From the NCBI RefSeq assembly GCF_028290625.1, contig NZ_JAQGJM010000021.1, positions 64,253 to 128,252 on the forward strand: a DNA stretch of 64,000 nucleotides, in the 5' to 3' direction. Under the pieces are notes generated by a model. The model made no database searches, had not been told where the DNA came from, and saw nothing but the letters and a program-made list of their open reading frames with translations. Within the stretch, counting starts at the first letter, position 1. Each line of letters opens with the position of its first letter. This stretch comes from Devosia sp. Its GTDB lineage: Bacteria > Pseudomonadota > Alphaproteobacteria > Rhizobiales > Devosiaceae. The translations under genes were made by a program, and so were the position numbers. This document shows, piece after piece, positions 8,633 through 17,065 of the stretch.

Positions 8633-9786
8633 TGGACGCGGATGCCATTGTCGTCGGCGGGGGCCTGGCCGGTCTGGCAGCGGCGATTGCCGTGGCCAAG
8701 ACCGGATTGTCGACCATTCATCTCGCTCCATCCGGCCCGCCGGATAGGCGCACTTCCGCGCTGATGATGCCCAGCGTTGAATATTTGCAGTCGGCTGGCC
8801 TGATCGGTGCGCCCGATGCATTCGGGCAAAAGCTGAGTCAAATCCGCATCATCGACGCGACTTCTCGCCTGTTACGTGCGCCAGAGACGGTGTTCGACGC
8901 CAGGGAGGCTGGGCTCGACGCCTTCGGCTGGAACTTCGCCAATATGCGGCTGACCGAGGCCTTCCAGGCCAGCATCGCCGCCCTCCCCAATCTGCGCACC
9001 ATCGCTCAACCACTGTCACAGTTCGAGCTTGGCGCCGACGGTCCCAAGATCACCCTCGCCGATGGCAGCCACCTCCGCGCGCCTCTGGTCGTCGGTGCCG
9101 ATGGCAAAAAGTCGCTGGTGCGCGCTGCGGCTGGCTTTCGCGCTCGCGAGAACGGCTTTACCCAGGCCGCATTGGTCTGCGATCTGGAACTCGGTCGCGG
9201 CCTCGACGGCGCCTCGGTCGAATTCCATTATCCCAACGGTCCCTTCACGCTGGTCCCCGCTGGCGGCAAACGCGCCAATCTGGTCTGGCTCGATGAGCGC
9301 GACGTGCTCAACCAGGCGCAGGCCCTAAGCAAGGAAGCGCTGACCGCCCTGTTACTGGAAAAGTCCCAGCGACTGTTCGGCGCCATCACCCTAGCGACCC
9401 CGACCCACATTTTTCCACTCAGCACCATCACGGTGGATCATGCCGGCGCCAATGGCGTGGTGCTCGTCGGCGAAGCGGCGCATGCGTTCCCACCCATCGG
9501 CGCGCAAGGGCTCAATCTGGGCCTGCGCGATGTTGCCGATCTATCGGTGGCTTTGGCCGCTATCGACCGCTCCGAGCCCGATTGGGCCGTGCTGCTGAGC
9601 GACGATTACGCCCGCCGCCGTGCCGATGACCTGAGCCGCACCGGCGGCATGGTGGACACACTGTTCCGATCGCTGCTCGCCGACATGCTGCCCGCACAGG
9701 CCCTGCGCGCCGGCGGCCTGTGGGCGCTCAAGTTGATGCCAGCTTTGCGCAAGCGGGCCTTTGCTGTGGGCATGGGCACACGCTAG
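8629..9786 (+). CDS. UbiH/UbiF/COQ6-family FAD-dependent hydroxylase
   Basis: A 385-residue flavoprotein monooxygenase. The FAD-binding GGGLAG lies near residues 11-16, a second FAD motif VGADGKKSLVR near 155-165, and the ribose-binding motif GEAAHAFPPIGAQGLNLGLRD near 281-301. This is the family that hydroxylates the ubiquinone ring. Which carbon this one modifies cannot be told from sequence. Two ATG codons, at 8629 and 8632, are possible starts, both overlapping the permease stop. Co-transcription with a sulfur permease is unexpected. Confidence 0.85.
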   Translation: MMDADAIVVGGGLAGLAAAIAVAKTGLSTIHLAPSGPPDRRTSALMMPSVEYLQSAGLIGAPDAFGQKLSQIRIIDATSRLLRAPETVFDAREAGLDAFGWNFANMRLTEAFQASIAALPNLRTIAQPLSQFELGADGPKITLADGSHLRAPLVVGADGKKSLVRAAAGFRARENGFTQAALVCDLELGRGLDGASVEFHYPNGPFTLVPAGGKRANLVWLDERDVLNQAQALSKEALTALLLEKSQRLFGAITLATPTHIFPLSTITVDHAGANGVVLVGEAAHAFPPIGAQGLNLGLRDVADLSVALAAIDRSEPDWAVLLSDDYARRRADDLSRTGGMVDTLFRSLLADMLPAQALRAGGLWALKLMPALRKRAFAVGMGTR

Positions 9787-9825
9787 CGCAGGTACTGATC
9801 CCATTAAGTGGTCCACCCCCACCGG

Positions 9826-9906
9826 TCTTCCCGCGGACTTGATCCGCGGGCCTCTACCAGCATGGCACAAGTGGCCAATGGCCCGCGGTTCAAGCCCGCG
9901 GGAAGA
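9826..9906. repeat. Imperfect palindromic repeat, 27-bp arms
   Basis: The left arm 9826-9852 and right arm 9880-9906 are inverted copies differing at 2 of 27 positions, separated by a 27-bp loop. The core is CCCGCGG...CTTGA...CCGCGGG. It lies between the converging UbiH-type and IalB genes and may act as a terminator hairpin or a dispersed palindromic element. Confidence 0.75.
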
Positions 9907-9942
9907 AGGGCGATGGGGCAGATCTAACCGCTTGAGGCATCC

Positions 9943-9972
9943 AAAAAGGAAGGGCGCCCAAGGCGCCCTTCC
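9943..9972 (-). terminator. Rho-independent terminator of the IalB-family gene
   Basis: Read on the minus strand, an 11-bp perfect stem GGAAGGGCGCC/GGCGCCCTTCC with a 3-base loop is followed directly by TTTTT. It sits 25 bp past the stop of the IalB-family gene. Confidence 0.88.
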
Positions 9973-9996
9973 CCAATACACAGATTTCAGTGCCGC

Positions 9997-10773
9997 TTAC
10001 GGCGCAGCGGGTGCCGGCGCTGCCGGGTCGGCGGCGGGCGCTGGGGTCGAGCCATCAGCCGGAGCCGTGCCTTCGTCGAGCTGCTTGCGCAACTGCTCGG
10101 CGCGATCCTGCAGCACCTGCTCGAGGGCGTTCTCGCCACTGGTTTCCTTCTGGAATTCGTCGAAGGTCAAGGCAGCGGGGCCATCATAAGCCGTGGTGAA
10201 GCCGGCCAGGGTGATCTCGATCGTCAGGTCCTGGTTCTGGCGGTTCTTGGCGGTCAGCTTGAGCGTGCCGCCCTTCTTGAGCGAATTGACGTAGGCCTCG
10301 TTGATCACCAGCTGGGTGGCGCAGGAGGTCGGGTCGCACAGCATGAACGGCACGCGGATCGGCTTGGCGCCGTCGATCTGCCAGGTCAGGCCAAACGGCA
10401 GCAGCACGCCGAGCGGAACGGCAGCAACGGCGAGCAGCCGGCTTTCCTGGCCCGGATCGTCACGCAGCAGGAACGAGCCAAGGAACTGACCATTCGCCAG
10501 GATCACCTGGCGCATGATGCAGGCCTGCTTGCCATCGGGCAGCGGGTCGCAAACCTTGAGCCAGTTCTGCGCAGGGGCGCCCGTGGCAGGCGTAGCGGCA
10601 GCGTCGGTTGCGGGAGCCGCGGGCGTATCGGTTGCGGCAGGAGCTGCGGGTGCCGGCGCTTCGACAGCGGGTGCCGGCGCGGGCGTAGTGGCTTCCTGGG
10701 CGTAAGTCGCGACGGAGGACAGCATGAGCGCGGCCACCGCAAATCCGGCGACGAGAGGTTTCCTGAAGATCAT
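9997..10773 (-). CDS. Invasion-associated locus B (IalB) family protein
   Basis: A 258-residue exported protein. A signal peptide covers residues 1-25 (ending ATYAQ), then an Ala/Pro/Thr-rich linker (about 26-68), an IalB domain (about 69-210) beginning NWLKVCDPLPDGKQACIMRQ with paired cysteines, and a second Ala/Pro-rich tail. IalB proteins are periplasmic or outer-surface proteins common in Hyphomicrobiales, and the invasion name comes from Bartonella. Here it is more likely a general envelope protein. A strong terminator follows. Confidence 0.88.
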   Translation of the reverse strand: MIFRKPLVAGFAVAALMLSSVATYAQEATTPAPAPAVEAPAPAAPAATDTPAAPATDAAATPATGAPAQNWLKVCDPLPDGKQACIMRQVILANGQFLGSFLLRDDPGQESRLLAVAAVPLGVLLPFGLTWQIDGAKPIRVPFMLCDPTSCATQLVINEAYVNSLKKGGTLKLTAKNRQNQDLTIEITLAGFTTAYDGPAALTFDEFQKETSGENALEQVLQDRAEQLRKQLDEGTAPADGSTPAPAADPAAPAPAAP

Positions 10774-10943
10774 AGAATTTCCTTGGCTTCCTTGGCAGTC
10801 CCGGTGGTCGCTTCGCCACCTCGAATAGAACTGTCCTTCAAGTGCTGAATTCGGGCAATAACATGACAGTACGGTCTTGCCAAAGCATTATGGGGCCGAT
10901 GTCGTTCCGGCAAGCCTCACTAAACAGATCACCAAGGCGATAA

Positions 10944-13900
10944 TCAGGCATTGGCGGTTTCTGCAAGCTTGGCGAGCCGAGACAGAATCGCTGCAGCGCC
11001 TTTGAGTCGGTCGTCCGGGGTTGGCCAGTTGCGGGCAAAAACCAGCTTCTGATCGGGCTTGATGCGCACCTGATTGGCCGGATCGGACACCAGCCGCACC
11101 AACGCGCCCGGATTGGGGAACTCGTTGTTGCGCAGGCTGATGACGACGCCCTTGGGGCCGGCATCGACCTTCTCGACGTTGGCCTGACGGCACAGCGCCT
11201 TGACTAGGATAACCTTGAGCAACGCCTCGACTTCCTCGGGCATCGGCCCGAAGCGGTCGATGAGTTCCGCGCCGGCGGAGTCGATCTCGCGAATGTCCTG
11301 CAGGTCGCCCAGGCGGCGATAGAGCTGCATGCGCAACTGCAGATCGGGCACGTAATGCTCGGGAATCATCACCGGCATGCCCAGCGAGATTTGCGGGCTC
11401 CACTCGTTCTTGTCTTCGTAATCCTCGTCGCCATTCTTGAGGTTGGCGACGGCCTCTTCCAGCATCGACTGGTAGAGTTCGTAGCCGACTTCGCGGATAT
11501 GGCCGGATTGTTCGTCGCCCAGCAGGTTGCCGGCCCCACGAATGTCAAGATCGTGGCTGGCGAGCTGGAACCCTGCCCCCAGGCTTTCCAGCGATTGCAG
11601 CACGCCCAGGCGCCGTTCGGCGGTATCGGTCAATTTTCTGTCAGGCGGCACGGTGAACAGCGCATAGGCGCGCGCCTTGGCCCGCCCGATGCGGCCCCGG
11701 ATCTGGTAGAGCTGCGCCAGGCCGAAATTGTCGGCACGATGCACGATCAGTGTATTGGCGTTCGGAATATCGAGGCCCGATTCCACGATCGTGGTGGCGA
11801 CCAGCACATCGAATTTGTTGTCGTAAAAGGTGTTCATGATGTCGTCGAGCTGGCCCGGCGGCATCTGGCCGTTGGCGACGACGAACGACACTTCGGGCAC
11901 CTGCACGCGCAGGAATTCAGCAATGTCCGGCTGATCCTTGATGCGCGGCACCACATAGAAGGACTGCCCGCCGCGGTACTTTTCACGCAGCAGCGCCTCG
12001 CGGATCGACAACGGGTCGAACGGCGAGATGAAGGTGCGGATGGCGAGTCGATCCACCGGCGGCGTCGCCAGGAGGCTGAGATCGCGTACGCCGGTCAGCG
12101 CCATTTGCAGCGTGCGCGGAATTGGCGTCGCCGTCAGCGTCAGCACATGCACATTGGCCTTGAGCTCCTTGAGGCGCTCCTTATGGCCGACGCCGAAGTG
12201 CTGTTCCTCATCGATCACCAGCAGCCCGAGATCCCGGAACTTGATGGTCTTGCTCAGCAGCGCATGCGTGCCCACGACGACATCGATCTGCCCATCCGCC
12301 AGACCTTCCTTGGTGGCCTTGAGCTCGGCCGCCGAGACCAGCCGCGAGGCGTGGCGCACATTGACCGGCAGGCCGGCAAAGCGGTCGCGGAAAGTCTTGA
12401 AGTGCTGACGCGCCAGCAGCGTCGTCGGCACCACGATGGCGACCTGCTTGCCCGACATGGCGACGAGGAACGCAGCGCGCAGCGCCACTTCGGTCTTGCC
12501 GAAGCCGACGTCGCCGCACACGAGGCGGTCCATGACCTTGCCGGTGGTCAGGTCCTCGAACACGGCGTCGATTGCCGCAAGCTGGTCCTCGGTTTCCTCA
12601 TAAGGGAACCGTGCGGCGAATTCGTCATAGGCGCCCGGCACCAGCTCGATCGGATCGGTGCGCGTCAGCAAGCGCGCCGCGGCGATCTTGATGAGCTGTT
12701 CCGCCATTTCGCGGATGCGCTTCTTGAGCTTGCCCTTCTTGGCCTGCCAGGCGACGCCGCCCAGCTTGTCCAACGAAGTGGTCGAATCATCCGAGCCATA
12801 GCGCGACAGCAGCTCGATGTTTTCGACCGGCAGGTAAAGCTTGGTATCGCCTGCATATTGCAGCTCGACGCATTCATGCGGCGCGCCGCCGGCCTCGATC
12901 ACCTTGAGCCCGAGGAAGCGGCCGATGCCGTGATCGACATGCACAACCAGATCGCCTGCGTTGAGGCTCGCAGCCTCGGTCAGCGCGTCGCTGGCCTTGC
13001 GCTTGCGCTGCGGCCGCAGGATGCGTTCGCCCAGGATGTCCTGTTCGGAGAGGACCAGCAGGTCCTTGGTCTCAAAGCCCGATTCAAGCGCCAGCACCAC
13101 CACAGAAGTGGTCGCGGCGCTCGTGGTTTCGGCGTCGCGCCAGTTTTCCGCCATGCGCGGATTGGTCAGGCCGTGGTCCTTGAGCACCTGCGCCATGCGG
13201 TCGCGCGTGCCCACGCTCCAGCAGGCCACGATTGTCCGCCGCCCAGCCTTGCGCTCGGCCATCAGCCGATCGACCACAGCCTTGAACAGATTGACGTCCG
13301 TCGCCTGCCGTTCCGCGGCAAAGCTGGGCGCAATCCGCCCGCCCATATCGTCCGACGCCTTGGCATTGGGCGACTGGTATTGCGACAGTTGCAGCACCGA
13401 AGCGCCCGCCAGCGTGTATGGGTGCTGATCGACGGCATAGAGCAGATGCGGCTCGACCGGTTTGTACGGTGCACCGGCCCCCGCGACCTGCGGGCTTAGC
13501 CGCGCATGCTCGCGGGCCTCATAGTAATCCTTGATCTGACCCTGCCGGTCGGCAAAAGCCTCAGCCGCTTGGTCATCGAACACAAACGGCGCGTCACCGA
13601 CGTAGTCGGACAGGCTATCGAGGTGCTCGTAGAAGAACGGCAACCAGTGCTCGGTGCCCGAATAGCGCGAGCCACCGCTGATGGTGGCATAGAGCGTATC
13701 GTCAGCCGTGTTCCCGCCAAAGGTCGTGGTGTAATTCTGGCGGAAGCGGCGGATGGTGTCTTCTGTCAGCACCACTTCGCTCATCGGTGTCAGATCGATG
13801 CGCTTGAGCGTGCCATTGGTGCGCTGGGTGTCCGGATCGAACGTGCGAATGGACTCAAGCTGGCTGCCGAAGAAATCGAAGCGCAGCGGGAAATCGGCGC

Positions 13901-14435
13901 TGGCCGGGAACAGGTCCACAAGCCCGCCACGCACGGCGTATTCGCCCGATTCCCGCACCGTCGGCACGCGCAGATAGCCATTGTTCGCCGCCCAGCCGAT
14001 CAGCTTTTCGCTGTCGACGACGCGGCCGATGGCAGCCGAAAACGACATGCCCTCGACCACATCGCGTGGCGGCAGCTTCTGGATCAGCGCATTGACCGCG
14101 GTCAGGACCACGGCGCCCTTGGTGGAGCCGTTGGTCAGCGCCGCCAGCGTATTCATCCGCGCAGCGATGGTGACGTTATTGGGCGAAACACGGTCATAGG
14201 GCAGGCAATCCCACGCCGGCAGCGTCAGGATAGTATGCCCCGGCAGCATCTGCGCCAGGATTTCCGCCATCCGCTGCAACCGCCGTCCGTCGCGCGCGAC
14301 GAACACAATGCTTGCCGCATCGTCCGGCGCGGCCGCCAACCTTTGTTCGACAAGACGCGACAGCGCCAGCGGCTGCATGCCATCGGGCACACTGCCAATC
14401 ATACGCGGTGGATGGATCGGGGCGGCCTCGTTCAT
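10944..14435 (-). CDS. mfd: Transcription-repair coupling factor
   Basis: A 1163-residue protein from the ATG at 14435 (MNEAAPIHPPRM), which overlaps the sdhE stop by 4 bp; the frame is open 30 codons further with no support. Order: UvrB-homology N-terminal region, RNA polymerase-interacting CarD-like domain (GDLVVHVDHGIGRFLGL, about 510-530), superfamily 2 helicase motor with Walker A GDVGFGKTEVA near 640 and DEEQHFG, then the C-terminal TRCF domain. It displaces RNA polymerase stalled at lesions and recruits UvrA. uvrA lies elsewhere in this window. Confidence 0.97.
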   Translation of the reverse strand: MNEAAPIHPPRMIGSVPDGMQPLALSRLVEQRLAAAPDDAASIVFVARDGRRLQRMAEILAQMLPGHTILTLPAWDCLPYDRVSPNNVTIAARMNTLAALTNGSTKGAVVLTAVNALIQKLPPRDVVEGMSFSAAIGRVVDSEKLIGWAANNGYLRVPTVRESGEYAVRGGLVDLFPASADFPLRFDFFGSQLESIRTFDPDTQRTNGTLKRIDLTPMSEVVLTEDTIRRFRQNYTTTFGGNTADDTLYATISGGSRYSGTEHWLPFFYEHLDSLSDYVGDAPFVFDDQAAEAFADRQGQIKDYYEAREHARLSPQVAGAGAPYKPVEPHLLYAVDQHPYTLAGASVLQLSQYQSPNAKASDDMGGRIAPSFAAERQATDVNLFKAVVDRLMAERKAGRRTIVACWSVGTRDRMAQVLKDHGLTNPRMAENWRDAETTSAATTSVVVLALESGFETKDLLVLSEQDILGERILRPQRKRKASDALTEAASLNAGDLVVHVDHGIGRFLGLKVIEAGGAPHECVELQYAGDTKLYLPVENIELLSRYGSDDSTTSLDKLGGVAWQAKKGKLKKRIREMAEQLIKIAAARLLTRTDPIELVPGAYDEFAARFPYEETEDQLAAIDAVFEDLTTGKVMDRLVCGDVGFGKTEVALRAAFLVAMSGKQVAIVVPTTLLARQHFKTFRDRFAGLPVNVRHASRLVSAAELKATKEGLADGQIDVVVGTHALLSKTIKFRDLGLLVIDEEQHFGVGHKERLKELKANVHVLTLTATPIPRTLQMALTGVRDLSLLATPPVDRLAIRTFISPFDPLSIREALLREKYRGGQSFYVVPRIKDQPDIAEFLRVQVPEVSFVVANGQMPPGQLDDIMNTFYDNKFDVLVATTIVESGLDIPNANTLIVHRADNFGLAQLYQIRGRIGRAKARAYALFTVPPDRKLTDTAERRLGVLQSLESLGAGFQLASHDLDIRGAGNLLGDEQSGHIREVGYELYQSMLEEAVANLKNGDEDYEDKNEWSPQISLGMPVMIPEHYVPDLQLRMQLYRRLGDLQDIREIDSAGAELIDRFGPMPEEVEALLKVILVKALCRQANVEKVDAGPKGVVISLRNNEFPNPGALVRLVSDPANQVRIKPDQKLVFARNWPTPDDRLKGAAAILSRLAKLAETANA

Positions 14436-14719
14436 TTGCTCATCCGCGCCTGATGGTCGGCGACAATCCGGCCAAGAAATTCGATATCTACATCGGCTGG
14501 CGGCACTTCCTGCCCCATCACCCATTTGAGCAAAGCCGGATCTTCCTGATCCATCACTGATTCCAACCGGTCCAGATCGGGCTCGCTCAGCGCGTCGATA
14601 TGGGCGTCGGCGAAGGGGCCGAGCACGCGGTCCATCTCCAGCGTTCCGCGATGCCAGGCGCGGTAACGCAACATCTTGCGGCGAATAGCAATGTCTTCAC
14701 CGGCTGTCATCGACGCCAT
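14432..14719 (-). CDS. sdhE: Succinate dehydrogenase assembly factor 2 (FAD assembly)
   Basis: A 95-residue protein of the SdhE/Sdh5 family. The signature RGTLEMD (RGxxExD, about 24-30) and the five-helix length fit. It promotes covalent FAD attachment to SdhA in the cytoplasm. The ATG at 14719 is used; an ATG three codons in (14710) is an alternative. It is translationally coupled to mfd by a 4-bp overlap and divergent from recG. Confidence 0.92.
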   Translation of the reverse strand: MASMTAGEDIAIRRKMLRYRAWHRGTLEMDRVLGPFADAHIDALSEPDLDRLESVMDQEDPALLKWVMGQEVPPADVDIEFLGRIVADHQARMSK

Positions 14720-14821
14720 GATCCCGCGGAGGTTGATTTGCGCGCTCTCTTTATCGTCATTGGCGCTCTTTGTCAGCCGTGCTCAGCCAGATAGGCTGAC
14801 GGCAAGGAGATCGCTCGAATC

Positions 14822-16930
14822 GTGTCGCGTCCGTCAACCCTCGATCCATTGTTCCGTTCCCTCCAGTCGATCAAGGGCGTGGGGCCGCAGCTTGCCGCCC
14901 TGCTGACGCGCTTTTTCGGTGCGCCGGAAGGTCAGGAAGCCATTGCGCTCGATATCCTGATGCACATGCCTTCCGGCGTGGTCGATCGCAGCCGCCAAGT
15001 CGGTATAGCCGAGGCCTATCTCGGACAGGTCGTCACCCTGCTGCTGCATATCGACCGCCACCAGCCGCCGCCCCGCGGCAAGCCGCAGGTGCCGCACCGC
15101 GTCTTCGCCCATGACGAAACCGGCGAAATGCAATTGGTGTTCTTCCGCGCCCAGGGCGGTTGGGTGGAAAAAGCCCTCCCGGTCGGCGAGGAGCGCTACG
15201 TCTCTGGCAAGATCGATTTCTTCAACGGCGAAAAGCAGATCACCCATCCCGACTACGTGGTGGAGGTCGACAAGTTCGCTACGCTGCCGCTGGTCGAGCC
15301 GGTCTATCCGCTGACTCAGGGCCTCAGTTCCAAAGCCCTGACCAAGCTGACGCGCCAAATCATCGAGACGCTCCCCGAACTTCCCGAATGGATTCCGCCC
15401 GCGACGCTAAGCCATTTCAATTGGCCCACTTTCGCCAATGCCATGCGCTCGGTCCATACGCCGACCAATCCCGCCGAAGCTGAATTGTGGGCACCCGCCC
15501 GCATGCGGCTGGCTTATGACGAATACCTGGCCGGTCAACTCACGCTGCAGATCGTGCGCTCCACCATGGTCGCCGCCCGCGGCATTGCCCGCACCTTCAC
15601 CGGCGAGATCACCGGCCGCGTCCTCTCCACCCTGCCCTTCGCCCTTACGGCCGGGCAGGAACAGGCAATTGCCGAAATCCGGGACGATCTGGCGTCACCC
15701 GACCGCATGTCGCGGCTGCTGCAAGGCGACGTGGGCGCCGGCAAGACCGTTGTCGCGCTGATGGCCATGGCCGCCATGGCCGAAAGCGGCGCGCAATCGG
15801 CCATGATGGCGCCAACCGAACTTCTGGCTTCCCAGCACTTCAAAACCCTCAAGCCGCTCTGCGATGCCGCCGGACTCGGCTGCGTGCTGCTCACCGGCAA
15901 AATGCCCGTTGCCGAGCGCCGCCCGATCCTCGCCGGCCTCGCCAGCGGCGAAATCACCATCGCCGTCGGCACCCATGCGCTGTTCCAGACCGGCGTCGAG
16001 TTCAAGGACCTCGGCCTCACCGTCGTCGATGAACAACATCGCTTCGGCGTCCACCAGCGCCTCGCCCTGTCCGACAAGGGTCGCCACACCGATCTGCTGG
16101 TGATGACCGCAACCCCGATCCCCCGCACCCTAGTCCTCACCCATTTCGGCGACATGGAAGTCAGCGTCCTGCGCGAAAAGCCCAAGGGCCGTCAGCCGAT
16201 CGATACCGCCGTCCTCTCCATCGGCGACTATCCGCGCGTCATCCAGCGTCTCAAAGCCCGCATCGAGGAAGGCGCGCAAGCTTTCTGGGTTTGCCCACTG
16301 GTCGAGGAAAGCGAACATCTCGACGTGGTCTCCGCCGAAGATCGCTTCGCCGAACTGCGCAAAGTCTTCGGCGATCAAGTCGCCCTGATCCATGGCCGCA
16401 TGAGCGCCGCCGCCAAGCAGGAGACGATGCAGCGCTTCTCCGCCAACGAGGTGAAGCTGCTCGTCGCCACCACCGTCATCGAAGTGGGTGTCGACGTACC
16501 CAATGCCTCGATCATGATTATTGAGCATGCCGAGCGCTTCGGCCTGGCCCAGCTCCACCAACTTCGCGGCCGCGTCGGTCGCGGCGCCCAGCGCTCGGCC
16601 TGCCTGCTGCTCTACAAGGACCCGCTCAGCGAAACCGCCAAGGCCCGCCTCGAAACCATCAAGGGCACCGAAGACGGCTTCGAAATCGCCGAACGCGATC
16701 TGGAACTGCGCGGCCAGGGCGATGTGCTCGGCACACGTCAATCCGGCATGCCCGGCTATCGCCTCGCGGTGCCGGACGTCCATCGCCACTTGCTTGACTA
16801 CGCCCATGATGATGCCAAAGCAGCCTTTGCCGCCAATCCCAGCCTGACCGGCGAGGATGGGCAGGCACTACAAACGCTGCTCTACCTGTTCCGCAAGGAC
16901 CTCGCGATCCCGCTGCTCCGGGCGGGCTAG
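14822..16930 (+). CDS. recG: ATP-dependent DNA helicase RecG
   Basis: A 702-residue protein with a GTG start at 14822 and AAGGAG about 15 bases upstream. N-terminal wedge/OB region, then motor with Walker A GDVGAGKTVVAL near 302-313, DEQHRFG near 403, TATPIPRTL, and the C-terminal RecG motifs (QLHQLRGRVGRG). RecG remodels stalled forks and Holliday junctions. Length matches the family. It is divergent from sdhE-mfd and is followed by a long palindrome before glmS. Confidence 0.97.
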   Translation: MSRPSTLDPLFRSLQSIKGVGPQLAALLTRFFGAPEGQEAIALDILMHMPSGVVDRSRQVGIAEAYLGQVVTLLLHIDRHQPPPRGKPQVPHRVFAHDETGEMQLVFFRAQGGWVEKALPVGEERYVSGKIDFFNGEKQITHPDYVVEVDKFATLPLVEPVYPLTQGLSSKALTKLTRQIIETLPELPEWIPPATLSHFNWPTFANAMRSVHTPTNPAEAELWAPARMRLAYDEYLAGQLTLQIVRSTMVAARGIARTFTGEITGRVLSTLPFALTAGQEQAIAEIRDDLASPDRMSRLLQGDVGAGKTVVALMAMAAMAESGAQSAMMAPTELLASQHFKTLKPLCDAAGLGCVLLTGKMPVAERRPILAGLASGEITIAVGTHALFQTGVEFKDLGLTVVDEQHRFGVHQRLALSDKGRHTDLLVMTATPIPRTLVLTHFGDMEVSVLREKPKGRQPIDTAVLSIGDYPRVIQRLKARIEEGAQAFWVCPLVEESEHLDVVSAEDRFAELRKVFGDQVALIHGRMSAAAKQETMQRFSANEVKLLVATTVIEVGVDVPNASIMIIEHAERFGLAQLHQLRGRVGRGAQRSACLLLYKDPLSETAKARLETIKGTEDGFEIAERDLELRGQGDVLGTRQSGMPGYRLAVPDVHRHLLDYAHDDAKAAFAANPSLTGEDGQALQTLLYLFRKDLAIPLLRAG

Positions 16931-17060
16931 TGCCACGCCCTCGTGGTTCGAGGCGCCAAGCGGCGCACCTCACCATGAGGACTACTGGAATGCCTTGCTC
17001 TCGGAGACCTCATGGTGAGGTGCGAGCCCTTGCGAGCCTCGAACCACGAGGTCGGGCACT
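16929..17060. repeat. Long imperfect palindrome between recG and glmS
   Basis: The left arm 16929-16980 and right arm 17008-17060 are inverted copies of about 52 bp with a few mismatches and a 27-bp loop. The outer ends read AGTGCC and GGGCACT, and the inner segments CACCTCACCATGAGG and CCTCATGGTGAGGTG pair perfectly. It fills the whole gap between two convergent genes and could fold into a very long hairpin that stops transcription from both sides. Confidence 0.8.
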
Positions 17061-17065
17061 CCGGC

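Noticed and set aside
11355..13499. 714-codon open frame antisense to mfd
   Set aside because: It mirrors the mfd coding sequence in a high-G+C gene, has no domain match, and the mfd motifs on the other strand are unmistakable.
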